A DNA stretch of 64,000 nt from an uncultured Eubacteriales bacterium (GTDB taxonomy: Bacteria; Bacillota; Clostridia; Christensenellales; Aristaeellaceae). Positions 14,505 through 23,285 of the stretch are shown in pieces (the stretch's first letter is position 1; the number at the start of each line of letters is the position of its first letter). A program made the position numbers and the translations under genes. The stretch covers positions 1-64,000 of the forward strand of contig CACWZP010000019.1 of the NCBI GenBank assembly GCA_902765395.1, written 5' to 3'. Below the pieces are notes generated by a model, which worked only from the letters and a program-made list of their open reading frames with translations, did no database searches and was not told where the DNA came from.

Positions 14505-15448
14505 AGCTTTTCCAGTATCCGCAAACTCGCGCTTCTCGACCTCGGGTTCTGCGCCAGCTCCGCGTCGGAGGCCGTGATGGGTTTGCGGGTGACGAGCTTC
14601 ACCGTGGGCTTCTTCCCACAGACGCACACGGGGAAGGACTTGGGGCAGGTGCAGGGGTCGGCGAGGCTTCGGAAGGTGTTTTTGACGATGCGGTCCTCCA
14701 GAGAATGGAAGGTGATCACGCACAGCCGCCCGCCGGGGTTCAATAAACCGACCAAAGTCCGAATTGCTGGCTCCAGTGGGTCCAGCTCGTCGTTCACCGC
14801 GATGCGCAGCGCCTGGAAGGTGCGCCGGGCCGGGTGGCTGCCGTCCGTGGAGCGGAACTTCTTCGGGATGGCGGCGTCGATAATGTCCACCAGCTGGGAC
14901 GTGGTTTCGACCGAAGTCTGTTTTCGACGGTCGCAGACCACCCGGGCGATCTGCCGCGCCCACTTCTCCTCGCCGTAGTCGCGCAGGATGCGGTTCAGCT
15001 CGTCTTCGCTCCAGGTGTTCACGATCTCCCGCGCCGTCAGGCCCTGGCTCTGGTCCATGCGCATGTCCAGCGCAGCGTCGTCGTGGTAGGAAAAGCCCCG
15101 CTCGCGCACGTCCAGCTGGTGGCTGGACACGCCCAGGTCGACGAGGATCCCGTCCAGACCCCGGTCTATTTTAGCCTCCGCCAGCAGCGCGGGGGCGTCG
15201 TGGAAGTTGCCCCGCAGGCACGTAAAGCGGGCCGGAGTCTCGATGCCCCCCAGCCGCGTGGAGGCCGCCTCGATGGCGTCGGCGTCCCGGTCGATGCCGA
15301 TGAGCAGGCCACCTTCGCCCAGGCGCTTCAATATCTCGGAAGAATGGCCCGCACCACCGAGGGTGCAGTCGAGATAGACCCCGGTCGGTTTTACGTTCAG
15401 CCCGTCCAGACATTCGTTCAGCAGGACGGGGAGATGGTGAAATTCCAT
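14501..15448 (-). CDS. rsmH: 16S rRNA (cytosine(1402)-N(4))-methyltransferase
   Basis: RsmH (MraW) methylates N4 of C1402 in 16S rRNA; RsmI makes the 2'-O-methyl on the same base. The 315-residue protein shows the start MEFHHLPVLLNE, the SAM loop DCTLGGAGHS, DLGVSSHQLD, RTFQALRIAVN and FHSLEDRIVK motifs. GAGGGAG lies 5 nt before the chosen ATG; a 48-codon extension upstream has no ribosome site. Unusually, it is not next to mraZ, ftsL or pbp genes as in a standard dcw cluster. Confidence 0.96.
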   Translation of the reverse strand: MEFHHLPVLLNECLDGLNVKPTGVYLDCTLGGAGHSSEILKRLGEGGLLIGIDRDADAIEAASTRLGGIETPARFTCLRGNFHDAPALLAEAKIDRGLDGILVDLGVSSHQLDVRERGFSYHDDAALDMRMDQSQGLTAREIVNTWSEDELNRILRDYGEEKWARQIARVVCDRRKQTSVETTSQLVDIIDAAIPKKFRSTDGSHPARRTFQALRIAVNDELDPLEPAIRTLVGLLNPGGRLCVITFHSLEDRIVKNTFRSLADPCTCPKSFPVCVCGKKPTVKLVTRKPITASDAELAQNPRSRSASLRILEKL

Positions 15449-15484
15449 GTGAACTCCCTCGAAAGTGATCTGATAATATAAATC

Positions 15485-15611
15485 GTTCCCGGCGGCGTGT
15501 ACGCCGGGAACGGTGGTAATTTTTCCGAAGGGAAATCCCATTTGCCCGAAGGAAAAATTCCAACCTTGCGGATTTGACGGCCGGAGTTCCAAGGGAACTC
15601 AAGTCAAATCC
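15485..15611. repeat. stack of nested inverted repeats
   Basis: Three palindromes stand side by side. 15485-15511 is GTTCCCGGCG / CGCCGGGAAC. About 15521-15562 is AATTTTTCC / GGAAAAATT with an inner GGG / CCC. About 15569-15612 is GCGGATTTGAC / GTCAAATCCG with an inner GTTCC / GGAAC. They fill the region between trpS and rsmH. Confidence 0.65.
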
Positions 15612-15628
15612 GGAGGGGGCGGCAGTGG

Positions 15629-15650
15629 AGGGGGAGCTTGCTCCCCCTTT
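15629..15650. terminator. terminator-like hairpin after trpS
   Basis: GGGGGAG and CTCCCCC are separated by four bases, immediately beyond the trpS stop. A T-run follows only on the plus strand (TTT), so efficiency for trpS is doubtful. Confidence 0.45.
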
Positions 15651-15653
15651 GCA

Positions 15654-16664
15654 TCAAATCTTCCACGGCGCGATGCCCAGCTTCTTGCGCACCTTCAGCA
15701 TGGTGCGGTGGGCGATGGCGCCGGCGCGCTCCCGGCCGGAATCCATCACCTGCTGCAGGTAGGCCTTGTCGGCGGAGATGCGGTCGTACTCGCTCTGGAT
15801 GGGCGAAAGCGTCTCGATCACCGCGTCGGCCACGGCGTCCTTGAACTTGCCGTAGCCCTGGCCGTCGTACTCGGCGGTGATGTCGTCCATGCTCTTGCCG
15901 GTCAGCGCGGACAGGATGCTCATAAGGTTGGCCACGCCGGGCTGCTTCTCCGGGTCGAACACCACGCGGTTCTCGCAGTCCGTCACGGCGTGGCGCACCT
16001 TCTTGCGGATCACGTCGGGCTTGTCCAGGATGGCGATGTAGGTCTCCTCCGGGTCCGACTTGGACATCTTGCGGGTCGGCTCCTGCAGCGACATCACGCG
16101 CGCGCCCACCTTCGGGAAGTAGCCTTCCGGGATGGTGAACACGTCGCCGTAGACGCCGTTGAAGCGCTCGGCGATGTCCCGGGCGATCTCCAGGTGCTGC
16201 TTCTGGTCCGCGCCGATGGGCACCAGGTCGGTCTGGTACAGCAGGATGTCTGCCGCCATCAGCACCGGATAGGTGAACAGGCCGCAGTTGATGTTGTCGG
16301 CGTGCTTGGCTGACTTGTCCTTGAACTGGGTCATGCGGCTCATCTCGCCCATGTAGGTGAAGCAGTTCAGGATCCAACCCAGCTCCGCGTGGGCGGCCAC
16401 CTGGCTCTGGAAGTAGATGATGTTCTTCTCCGGGTCCAGGCCACTGGCCAGGAAGATGGACATGGTGCGCAGGCAGGCCTTGCGCAGCTCGGCGGGGTTC
16501 TGGCGCACGGTCAGCGCGTGCAGGTCCACGATGGAGTACAGGCAGTCGTACTCGTCCTGCAGCAGCGAGAAATTGCGCAGCGCGCCGATGTAATTGCCCA
16601 GCGTCAGGTTGCCCGTGGGCTGTATGCCGGAAAAGATGCGTTTCTTTTGAATCTGCTGTTCCAT
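15654..16664 (-). CDS. trpS: tryptophanyl-tRNA synthetase
   Basis: It charges tRNA-Trp. The 336-residue class I synthetase shows the HIGH-equivalent GIQPTGNLTLGNYIGA near the N-terminus, the tryptophan pocket segment LLYQTDLVPIGADQKQH, and KMSKS as RKMSKSDP (about residue 198). Length matches bacterial enzymes. GGAGG lies 8-9 nt before the ATG. It is transcribed alone from a strong promoter; no T-box or trp attenuator is visible in the short leader. Confidence 0.97.
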   Translation of the reverse strand: MEQQIQKKRIFSGIQPTGNLTLGNYIGALRNFSLLQDEYDCLYSIVDLHALTVRQNPAELRKACLRTMSIFLASGLDPEKNIIYFQSQVAAHAELGWILNCFTYMGEMSRMTQFKDKSAKHADNINCGLFTYPVLMAADILLYQTDLVPIGADQKQHLEIARDIAERFNGVYGDVFTIPEGYFPKVGARVMSLQEPTRKMSKSDPEETYIAILDKPDVIRKKVRHAVTDCENRVVFDPEKQPGVANLMSILSALTGKSMDDITAEYDGQGYGKFKDAVADAVIETLSPIQSEYDRISADKAYLQQVMDSGRERAGAIAHRTMLKVRKKLGIAPWKI

Positions 16665-16707
16665 GGATTGAACCTCCGATTATCAATAGGCATTATATTC
16701 TATTTTG

Positions 16708-16736
16708 ATTATAGCACGCTCGCAGGGGCGCGTCAA
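16708..16736 (-). promoter_or_regulatory. promoter of trpS
   Basis: TTGACG and TATAAT are 17 nt apart, with TGC before the -10 hexamer, about 45 nt upstream of the start codon. Confidence 0.85.
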
Positions 16737-16745
16737 ATTATTAAT

Positions 16746-16795
16746 TAGGGAGCAGGGAGTAGGGAGAGGGAGCAGGGAGCAGGGAGCGGGGATGG
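16746..16795. repeat. GGGAGCA low-complexity repeat
   Basis: About six degenerate copies of the heptamer gggagca/gggagta lie in tandem between the trpS promoter and the 3' end of the ABC-F gene. The tract is similar in style to the purine-rich tracts elsewhere in the window. Confidence 0.7.
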
Positions 16796-16821
16796 CGGCT
16801 GCCGCGGGGCGGCAGCGTTTC

Positions 16822-18615
16822 CTACGGCCTGCTCGCTGATGCCTGCTCCGCGATGCGCTCCGCCAGGTCGTTCAGGTACACCCAGCGCTCGGTCTTGTGC
16901 TCCAGCTCCGCCTCCAGCGCCTGCTTCTGCCCGGTCAGCTCCTGCAGCTTCACATAGTTGCTGGCGTTTTGGGCGATGGCTTCGTCGCAGGCGGCGATCT
17001 GCGCCTCCAGGGCCTCGATGTCCGCGTCGATGGTGTCGTACTCCCGCTGCTCCTTGAAGCTGAACTTCAGCTTCTGCGGCCGGTTTTGCGGCTTCTGGGC
17101 GGACACGGTCTTCTTCGGCGCGGCGGCCTTTTCCGCCACCTTCCGCTTTTTCAGGTAGTCGCCATGGTTTCCCTCGTAGCGGTTGACCTGTCCCCCGGGT
17201 ACCACCTCGAAGATGCTCCCGGCCACCTTGTCCAGGAACCAGCGGTCGTGGCTGACGGCGATCACCGCGCCGGGGAAGGTGTCCAGATAGTCCTCCAATA
17301 TGGTCAGCGTCTCGATGTCCAGGTCGTTGGTGGGCTCGTCCAGCAGCAGTATGTTCGGTGCGGCCATCAGTATGCCCAGCAGGTACAGCCTGCGCCGCTC
17401 GCCGCCGGACAGCCTGCCGATGGTGGAGTACTGCAGTTCCGGGGTGAACAGGAACCGCTCCAGCATCTGGGCGGCGGAGAAGCGCCCCTCCTCCGTGCGC
17501 ACATCCGAGGCGATCTCGTGGATGTAGTCCCAGGGCCGCTGGCTCATGTCCAGTTCCCGGCCCTCCTGGGTGAAATAGCCGATCTTCACCGTGCCGCCGT
17601 ACGCCACCGTTCCGGAATCCGGCGGGAGCGTCCCGGCGATGAGGTTTAAAAGCGTGCTCTTGCCCGCGCCGTTGGGGCCGACGATGCCGATGCGGTCGTC
17701 CCGCAGCACGGTGTAGGAGAAGTCGGCGATGACGGCCCTGCCGCCGTAGGACTTACTGACGTGGTCCAGCTCGATGGTCTTGCGGCCCAGCCGGGACGCC
17801 GCCCCCGCCACGGCCACGGTGCCCTGCGCTTCCGGCCCAGCCTGGGCCTTCAGCGCCTCGTAGCGGGCGATGCGCTCGGTGGACTTGGTGGAGCGCGCCT
17901 GGCAGCCCCGCATGATCCACTCCGTCTCCTTCTTTAAAAGCTGCTGGCGCTTGCGCTCGCTGGCGGTGGCCATCTCCAGCCGCTGGGCCTTCAGCTCCAG
18001 GTAGCCGGAGTACTTGGCGTCGTACAGGTACAGCTCTCCGCGGTCCAGCTCGGCGATCCTGTTCGTCACCCGGTCCAGGAAATAGCGGTCGTGGGTGACC
18101 ATCACCAGCGCGCCGGTGAACCGCTGCAGCCGCTGCTCCAGCCAGGCCACCATGTCGCCGTCCAGGTGGTTCGTGGGCTCGTCCAGCACCAGTATGTCCG
18201 CGGGGTGCACGAACACGCTGGCCAGGGCCACCCGCTTGCGCTGGCCGCCGGAGAGGGCGCTCACCTTCCGGTCGAAGTCGGTGATGCCCAGCTTCGTGAG
18301 GATCGTCCGCGCCTCGTATTCGTTCAGCGCGCGGAATTCGGCGGGAAAGTCGGCGAACACCTGCTCCATCACGGTGTTGTCGTCGTCCATCCTGGGCGTC
18401 TGGGGCAGGCAGGCCAGCTGCACGTTGGGGTCGCGGCTCACGCGGCCGGAATCCGCCGCCTCCGCGCCCGCCAGCACCTTCAAGAGCGTGCTCTTGCCGG
18501 TGCCGTTCCCGCCGATCAGGCCCAGCCGGTCGCCGGCGTTCAGATACAGCGTCACGTCCCGGAGCAGCTTCCTGTCGCCATAGTCCTTGGCGAGGTGTTC
18601 AGCGGACAGCAGCAT
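16822..18615 (-). CDS. ABC-F family ATPase (Uup/YfmR type)
   Basis: This is a 597-residue soluble protein with two ABC ATPase domains and no membrane part, so it is a translation factor-type ABC-F protein, not a transporter. Walker A motifs are GGNGTGKST (about 35-43) and GPNGAGKST in the second half; signatures are LSGGQRKRVALA and LSGGERRRLYL; Walker B motifs are ILVLDEPTNHLD and ILLLDEPTNDLD. A linker with charged helices joins the domains. The C-terminal region (about 525-597) is a two-helix coiled coil beginning KEQREYD, as in Uup and YfmR. AGGAGG precedes the ATG. Confidence 0.92.
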   Translation of the reverse strand: MLLSAEHLAKDYGDRKLLRDVTLYLNAGDRLGLIGGNGTGKSTLLKVLAGAEAADSGRVSRDPNVQLACLPQTPRMDDDNTVMEQVFADFPAEFRALNEYEARTILTKLGITDFDRKVSALSGGQRKRVALASVFVHPADILVLDEPTNHLDGDMVAWLEQRLQRFTGALVMVTHDRYFLDRVTNRIAELDRGELYLYDAKYSGYLELKAQRLEMATASERKRQQLLKKETEWIMRGCQARSTKSTERIARYEALKAQAGPEAQGTVAVAGAASRLGRKTIELDHVSKSYGGRAVIADFSYTVLRDDRIGIVGPNGAGKSTLLNLIAGTLPPDSGTVAYGGTVKIGYFTQEGRELDMSQRPWDYIHEIASDVRTEEGRFSAAQMLERFLFTPELQYSTIGRLSGGERRRLYLLGILMAAPNILLLDEPTNDLDIETLTILEDYLDTFPGAVIAVSHDRWFLDKVAGSIFEVVPGGQVNRYEGNHGDYLKKRKVAEKAAAPKKTVSAQKPQNRPQKLKFSFKEQREYDTIDADIEALEAQIAACDEAIAQNASNYVKLQELTGQKQALEAELEHKTERWVYLNDLAERIAEQASASRP

Positions 18616-18690
18616 GGGCAAACCTCCTGTCAGGGTTGATTGCATGATGCAGGGGCGCCTCAACGGCGCCCCTGCAGGGGACAAGACGGA

Positions 18691-19818
18691 TCAATCCAGC
18701 TTCTTCAGGAAGCACCGCCTGCGCTTGTGCTGCTCGGTCTTGAAGAAGTTCCACTGGCTCTGCACCTTGTGGTTGGTCTCCAGCTGGGGGCCGGTCTCGG
18801 CCTTGGTGATGCCCATTTTGTGGCAGCCCTTCAGCACATGGTTCAGCAGGATGGCGTTCACGGCCTTGTTCTGGTACTCCGGCGTCACCGCCACCAGGAA
18901 CAGATCCAGCGTGTCGTTCACCTTCAGCGCCCGCAGCACGCCGATCCACCCCAGGGGGAACAGCCTGCCGTGGCTCTTCTTCAGCGCCTTGGCCATGCTG
19001 GGCGCGGACACGCCGAAGCCCACCAGCTCGTCGTGCTCGTCCAGCACGAAGCAGGCCAGCTCCGGGTTGATGAGGGGGATGAACTTTTTGGCGTAGCGGC
19101 GGATCTGCCGCTCGTCCAGGGGCACGGTGCCGTACAGGTCGGAATAGGCCGTGTTCACCAGCCGGAACACCTTTTCGATCAGCGGCGGGTAATCCCGGCG
19201 GGATTTCGTCTCGGCGATGTGCAGGTTGGAGTAGCGCATCACGCGCTCGGCCAGCTTGTCCATGCGGGTGCAGGTGTGCTCGTCGTAGGGCACGTCGATC
19301 AGCATCTCCACCCAGTCCACGTCCTTCACGTAGCCCAGGCGAGCGAGGTGGTCGACGTAATAGGGAAAGTTGTAGTAGGTGATGAACATGCTCCGGCGGT
19401 CAAAGCCCTCCACCAGCATGCCCTCGCGGTCCAGGTCCGTGAAGCCCAGCGGGCCGTGCACCTCGTTGCAGCCCTTCTCCCGGGCGAAGTCCTCCACGGC
19501 CTTGAACAGGGCGGAGGAGACCTCGAAGTCGTCGATGAAGTCCACCTGGGTGAAGCGCATGCGGCTCAGACCCCACTTTTCGTTGGCACGCTTGCTGAGT
19601 ATGGCGCCGATGCGGCCCACCACCTGGCCGTCCCGCCAGGCCAGCCAGCACTTGGCTTCGCAGTAGGAGAAGGCCGGGTTCTTCTTCGGGTTCCAGTCGT
19701 CCAGGTCGTCGCCGATCATGGCGGGGATGTACTGGGGCACGTCCTTGTACAGCACGTTCGGATAGTTGACGAACTTCTTCAGCTCCGAACGGGTTTTGAC
19801 TTCCCTGATCTCGATCAT
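18691..19818 (-). CDS. GNAT-superfamily acyltransferase-like protein
   Basis: This is a 375-residue cytoplasmic protein similar to long GNAT-fold proteins of Firmicutes and Bacteroidetes that pair a partial N-terminal GNAT region (QVVGRIGAI) with a second C-terminal one (LDLFLVAVTPEYQNKAVNAILL, a VxPxxQ-like acetyl-CoA loop). The substrate is unknown. The start at 19818 has only a weak GGGGG upstream. Earlier in-frame ATGs have none and lie at or before the transcription start expected from the promoter, which supports this choice. It sits 75 nt upstream of the ABC-F gene and may share its transcript. Confidence 0.78.
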   Translation of the reverse strand: MIEIREVKTRSELKKFVNYPNVLYKDVPQYIPAMIGDDLDDWNPKKNPAFSYCEAKCWLAWRDGQVVGRIGAILSKRANEKWGLSRMRFTQVDFIDDFEVSSALFKAVEDFAREKGCNEVHGPLGFTDLDREGMLVEGFDRRSMFITYYNFPYYVDHLARLGYVKDVDWVEMLIDVPYDEHTCTRMDKLAERVMRYSNLHIAETKSRRDYPPLIEKVFRLVNTAYSDLYGTVPLDERQIRRYAKKFIPLINPELACFVLDEHDELVGFGVSAPSMAKALKKSHGRLFPLGWIGVLRALKVNDTLDLFLVAVTPEYQNKAVNAILLNHVLKGCHKMGITKAETGPQLETNHKVQSQWNFFKTEQHKRRRCFLKKLD

Positions 19819-19852
19819 GCAAATCGCCCCCATGCATATCGTTCCCGGCACA

Positions 19853-19881
19853 AGTATAGCATAATCCCCGGGAATGTGCAA
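19853..19881 (-). promoter_or_regulatory. promoter of the GNAT-like gene
   Basis: TTGCAC and TATACT are 17 nt apart, with TGC before the -10 hexamer. Confidence 0.8.
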
Positions 19882-19949
19882 ATCATTTGTTGCGCAATAA
19901 CAGGCGGGGACGGCTTTGTGCGCCGTCCCCGCGCAAGACGCTGCTCCGG

Positions 19950-20645
19950 TTACTTCCGCTTGCTGTCGCTCATGATGGCGACGATGCGCAAGAACAGGTT
20001 GATGATGTCCAGGTACAGCGAGGCGGACAGGTCGATGGCGTTGTCCACCGTGCGGGCGCAGGTGTTGGCCCGGGCCCAGTCATAGCCGATGTACAGCGAG
20101 AAGATGCCCGCGCCCAGCCATTCGTACACCATGCCGGCGCGGTTTTTGAACAGCAGCAGGCTGATCAGGCTGCCCACGATCGTGAACAGCAGCGAGAAGA
20201 ACAGCACCCGGCCCAGCTTCAGGAAGAAGCCGGTGAACAGCGTGCCCGCGATCATGAACGACAGCGTGACGATGGCCGTGATCAGCACGGCGCTCTTGAT
20301 GATGCTCACCGGCACGCCCGACAGCGAAAGGCACAGCACCATGCCGATGGGCGCGGCGATCAGCGTGTAGCCCACGAAGCTCAGAGCCGGGCCGCCCTTG
20401 GACACCATGAAATTGCCCGCGAGCACCAGCACGAAATAGCCGATCAGGAACACCCAGGGGCTCATGTTGCTGACCAGCCGGATCACCTTTTCGGCGAACA
20501 GCGCCACCGTCAGGTAGTTCAGCACGAAGCCGTAGAGCAGCATGCCGCCGATGATCAGGTTGAATGCCCGCTCCGAAATCTCCACATCGCCTTCCCGCAG
20601 CGTTTGGCGTTCGGCCAGGACCATTTGAGAATTGCCAAGAGCCAT
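19950..20645 (-). CDS. Bax inhibitor-1/YccA family membrane protein
   Basis: This is a 231-residue integral membrane protein with seven hydrophobic segments between about residues 28 and 222 and the family's conserved features, including AGTLFTGFF-like and SLYIGYDWARA segments with an Asp near the last helix (BI-1 proteins use paired Asp as a calcium/pH gate). The N-terminal 25 residues are cytoplasmic and polar. AAGGAGG lies 6-7 nt before the ATG. It is a single gene with its own promoter. Confidence 0.88.
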   Translation of the reverse strand: MALGNSQMVLAERQTLREGDVEISERAFNLIIGGMLLYGFVLNYLTVALFAEKVIRLVSNMSPWVFLIGYFVLVLAGNFMVSKGGPALSFVGYTLIAAPIGMVLCLSLSGVPVSIIKSAVLITAIVTLSFMIAGTLFTGFFLKLGRVLFFSLLFTIVGSLISLLLFKNRAGMVYEWLGAGIFSLYIGYDWARANTCARTVDNAIDLSASLYLDIINLFLRIVAIMSDSKRK

Positions 20646-20678
20646 GACAGGACCTCCTTGCTTGTTCCGTTTCCCATA

Positions 20679-20706
20679 TTTTAACCAACCTTTCCCTTCC
20701 TGTCAA
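20679..20706 (-). promoter_or_regulatory. promoter of the BI-1 family gene
   Basis: TTGACA and TAAAAT are 16 nt apart, about 30 nt upstream of the start codon. Confidence 0.7.
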
Positions 20707-20790
20707 CCGCTGCGCACGCCCGACGAAGGAAAAGCATACTGTTAAATATAGCGCCTTTTCAGAAAAAGGGCGGTTGCGGGTATATTTTTG

Positions 20791-20799
20791 TGCTATAAT
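20791..20799 (+). promoter_or_regulatory. extended -10 promoter of ddl-murF
   Basis: TGC-TATAAT lies 35 nt before the ddl start. No good -35 hexamer is seen at 17 nt, so the extended -10 probably carries the promoter. Confidence 0.6.
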
Positions 20800-20833
20800 G
20801 ACAAAGATCACGATATATTGGAGGCAATCGCCT

Positions 20834-21877
20834 ATGAAGATAGTGGTGCTGTGCGGCGGGTTGAGCATGGAGCGCAACGTATCCATCACCAGCGGCACGC
20901 TGATTTGCAAGGCCCTGCGCAAGCTGGGCCACAGGGCTGTGCTGGTGGACATGTTCTACGGCCTGGAGGACTTTGATACGCCCATAGAGGAGCTGTTTGA
21001 CAACCTGCCTCCGGTGGAGACGGTGCCCGTGGCGGGCGAGCCGGACCTGGAGCAGGTGAAGGCGTCCCGCAAGTGGAAAAGCCCCAGCAAGGTGGGCAAG
21101 GGCGTTTTCGAGCTGTGCGCCCTGGCGGACGTGGTGTTCCTGGGCCTGCACGGGGCCTGCGGCGAGGACGGCCGCATCCAGGCCGCCTTCGACCTGATGG
21201 GCATCCCCTATACTGGCAGCGGCTATCTGGGCAGCGCCCTGGCCATGGACAAGGACCTGACCAAGCAGCTGGCCAGCGCGGCGGGTGTGCGCACGCCCAA
21301 GTGGCGCATCGCCAGCTACAGCCGCGAGCCCGTGGAGCAGATGGCCGCGTCCGTGGACCTGCCCTGCGTGGTGAAGCCCGTGGACAGCGGCTCCAGCATC
21401 GGCGTGGCCATTCCCCGCACGAAGGAGGAGCTGCTGGCCGCCCTGGAGGCCAACCGGCACCTGGGCCGGGTGATCCTGGAGCAGTACGTGCTGGGCCGGG
21501 AGATCGACGTGGGCGTGCTGATGGGCATGAGCCTGCCCTCCATCGAGATCATCCCGAAGGTGGGCTTCTACGACTATAAGAACAAGTACCAGGCCGGGGC
21601 GACGCTGGAGATCTGCCCCACGCCCATCGACCCGAAGATCGAGGAGAAGCTTCGGGAGACGGCGCTGAAGGTGCACCTGCTGCTGGGGCTGAAGACCTAC
21701 TCCCGGTCGGACTTCATCGTGGACAAGGACGGGAATGTGTACTTCCTGGAGATCAACACCCTGCCGGGCATGACCCCCACGAGCCTGATGCCCCAGGAGG
21801 CCGCGGCCGTGGGCATCAACTATGAGCAGCTGTGCCAGAGGATCGTGGACGACGTCATGGGAGGTGCGAAGGCCTGA
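20834..21877 (+). CDS. ddl: D-alanine--D-alanine ligase
   Basis: It forms D-Ala-D-Ala for peptidoglycan. The 347-residue ATP-grasp enzyme shows LHGACGEDGRIQ (about 103-114), the central YTGSGYLGSALAMDKD, ATP-binding VVKPVDSGSSIGV, EIDVGVLMG, and the C-terminal metal site YFLEINTLPGMTPTS. GGAGG lies 9 nt before the ATG. Its stop TGA overlaps the murF start by one base, so the two enzymes that make and attach D-Ala-D-Ala are translationally coupled. Confidence 0.96.
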   Translation: MKIVVLCGGLSMERNVSITSGTLICKALRKLGHRAVLVDMFYGLEDFDTPIEELFDNLPPVETVPVAGEPDLEQVKASRKWKSPSKVGKGVFELCALADVVFLGLHGACGEDGRIQAAFDLMGIPYTGSGYLGSALAMDKDLTKQLASAAGVRTPKWRIASYSREPVEQMAASVDLPCVVKPVDSGSSIGVAIPRTKEELLAALEANRHLGRVILEQYVLGREIDVGVLMGMSLPSIEIIPKVGFYDYKNKYQAGATLEICPTPIDPKIEEKLRETALKVHLLLGLKTYSRSDFIVDKDGNVYFLEINTLPGMTPTSLMPQEAAAVGINYEQLCQRIVDDVMGGAKA

Positions 21878-23238
21878 TGAAGCCGTTTCTGCTGAGCGAC
21901 GCCCTGCGCGCCATGGGCGGGCAGTACTTTGGCGACGAAGCTGCGCTGGGCCGCACGATCACCCGGGTGACCAGCGACAGCCGCGACGCCGGGGAAGGCG
22001 CGCTGTTCGTGGCCTTCAAGGGCAACCGCGTGGACGGCCACTGCTTCATGGCCGCATGCATCGAAAAGGGGGCCGTCGCCTGCGTCACCGAGCGGGAGCC
22101 CGCCGAGGGCGAGCGGCCCGCCATCATGGTGGACGCGTCCCTTCGCGCTGTGGGCGCGCTGGCGGCCTGGCACCGTTCGCGCTTTCATATTCCCGTGATC
22201 GGCATCACCGGCAGCGTGGGCAAGACCACCACCAAGGAGATGGTGGCCGCGGTGCTGGGCGAGCGGTTCAACACCCACAAGACCCAGAAGAACTTCAACA
22301 ACGAGTTGGGCGTGCCCCGCACGCTGCTGGGCCTGGACGACGGCCACGAGGCGGCCGTGGTGGAGATGGGCATCTCCGACTTCGGCGAGATGCGCCGGCT
22401 GACGAACATGGTCCGGCCCACTATCGCGGTGTTCAGCGTCATCGGCGACGCCCACCTGGAGTTCCTGGGCGACCGGCCGGGTGTGCTGCGTGCCAAGGGC
22501 GAGATCTTCGAGGGCATGGACGAAAGCGGCCTGGCCGTGCTGAACGGGGACGACCCGTTGCTGGCGGCGTGCCGGCCCAATATGCGCCGGGTGCTGTACG
22601 GGCAGGGGGAGCGCTGCGACGTGCGGGCGGAGAACGTCAGGAACCTGGGCGAGGACGGCATCGCGCTGACCATTCGCCACGCGGGTGGCGCGTTCGAGGC
22701 GAGGATCCCCGCCTTCGGCAGCCACATGATCTACGCGGCCCTGGCCGCCGCCGCCGTGGGCCTGGAATTGGGCCTGACGGACGGAGAGATCGCCCGGGGC
22801 ATCGCCCACTATCAGACCGTGGGCGACCGGGCGCGGGTGCTGCACGCCAACGGGATCACCGTCGTCAGCGACTGCTACAACGCCAACCCCAACTCCTGCC
22901 GCGCCGCGCTGGACTCCCTGGCCGCGCTGGGCGGGCGCAGGGTGTGCGTGCTGGGCGACATGCTGGAGCTGGGCGAACAGACCGCCGCGCTGCACAGCGC
23001 CGTGGGGGCGTACGCCGCAGGGCTGGGCATCGAGAAGATCGTTGCCTGCGGCCCGCTGGCCGCGCACATCGCGGACGGCGCGAAGGCTGCGGGGGGCGAC
23101 GCCGTTTACTTCCCCGACAAGGCCGCGCTGCTGGCTGAACTGGACGGGATCATTTGCCCCGGCGACAGCGTGCTGGTCAAGGCCAGCCACAGCATGGCGT
23201 TTGAGCAGATCGTGGAAGCGCTGACGAAAACGGAATAG
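21877..23238 (+). CDS. murF: UDP-N-acetylmuramoyl-tripeptide--D-alanyl-D-alanine ligase
   Basis: MurF adds D-Ala-D-Ala to UDP-MurNAc-tripeptide, the last cytoplasmic step in making the peptidoglycan precursor. The 453-residue Mur ligase has the N-terminal SDSR motif (33-36), the P-loop GITGSVGKTTTKEM (about 109-122), NFNNELGVP, the MGISDFGEM Mg site, GDAHLEFLG and the C-terminal SDCYNANPNS motif. The GGGAGG ribosome site is inside the end of ddl, which overlaps by one base. A strong terminator follows 10 nt after the stop. Confidence 0.96.
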   Translation: MKPFLLSDALRAMGGQYFGDEAALGRTITRVTSDSRDAGEGALFVAFKGNRVDGHCFMAACIEKGAVACVTEREPAEGERPAIMVDASLRAVGALAAWHRSRFHIPVIGITGSVGKTTTKEMVAAVLGERFNTHKTQKNFNNELGVPRTLLGLDDGHEAAVVEMGISDFGEMRRLTNMVRPTIAVFSVIGDAHLEFLGDRPGVLRAKGEIFEGMDESGLAVLNGDDPLLAACRPNMRRVLYGQGERCDVRAENVRNLGEDGIALTIRHAGGAFEARIPAFGSHMIYAALAAAAVGLELGLTDGEIARGIAHYQTVGDRARVLHANGITVVSDCYNANPNSCRAALDSLAALGGRRVCVLGDMLELGEQTAALHSAVGAYAAGLGIEKIVACGPLAAHIADGAKAAGGDAVYFPDKAALLAELDGIICPGDSVLVKASHSMAFEQIVEALTKTE

Positions 23239-23248
23239 ATGAATAATA

Positions 23249-23276
23249 GCCTCCCCATTGCGATGGGGAGGCTTTT
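23249..23276. terminator. intrinsic terminator between murF and the ferritin-like gene
   Basis: A 10-bp perfect stem (GCCTCCCCAT / ATGGGGAGGC) with loop tgcg is followed by TTTTCT on the plus strand. It lies between converging genes. Confidence 0.85.
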
Positions 23277-23285
23277 CTCATGGCT

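Noticed and set aside
20834-21877. Ddl as a vancomycin-resistance D-Ala-D-Lac ligase
   Set aside because: It is coupled to murF and has the ordinary Ddl context; there are no vanH/X/R/S genes around it.
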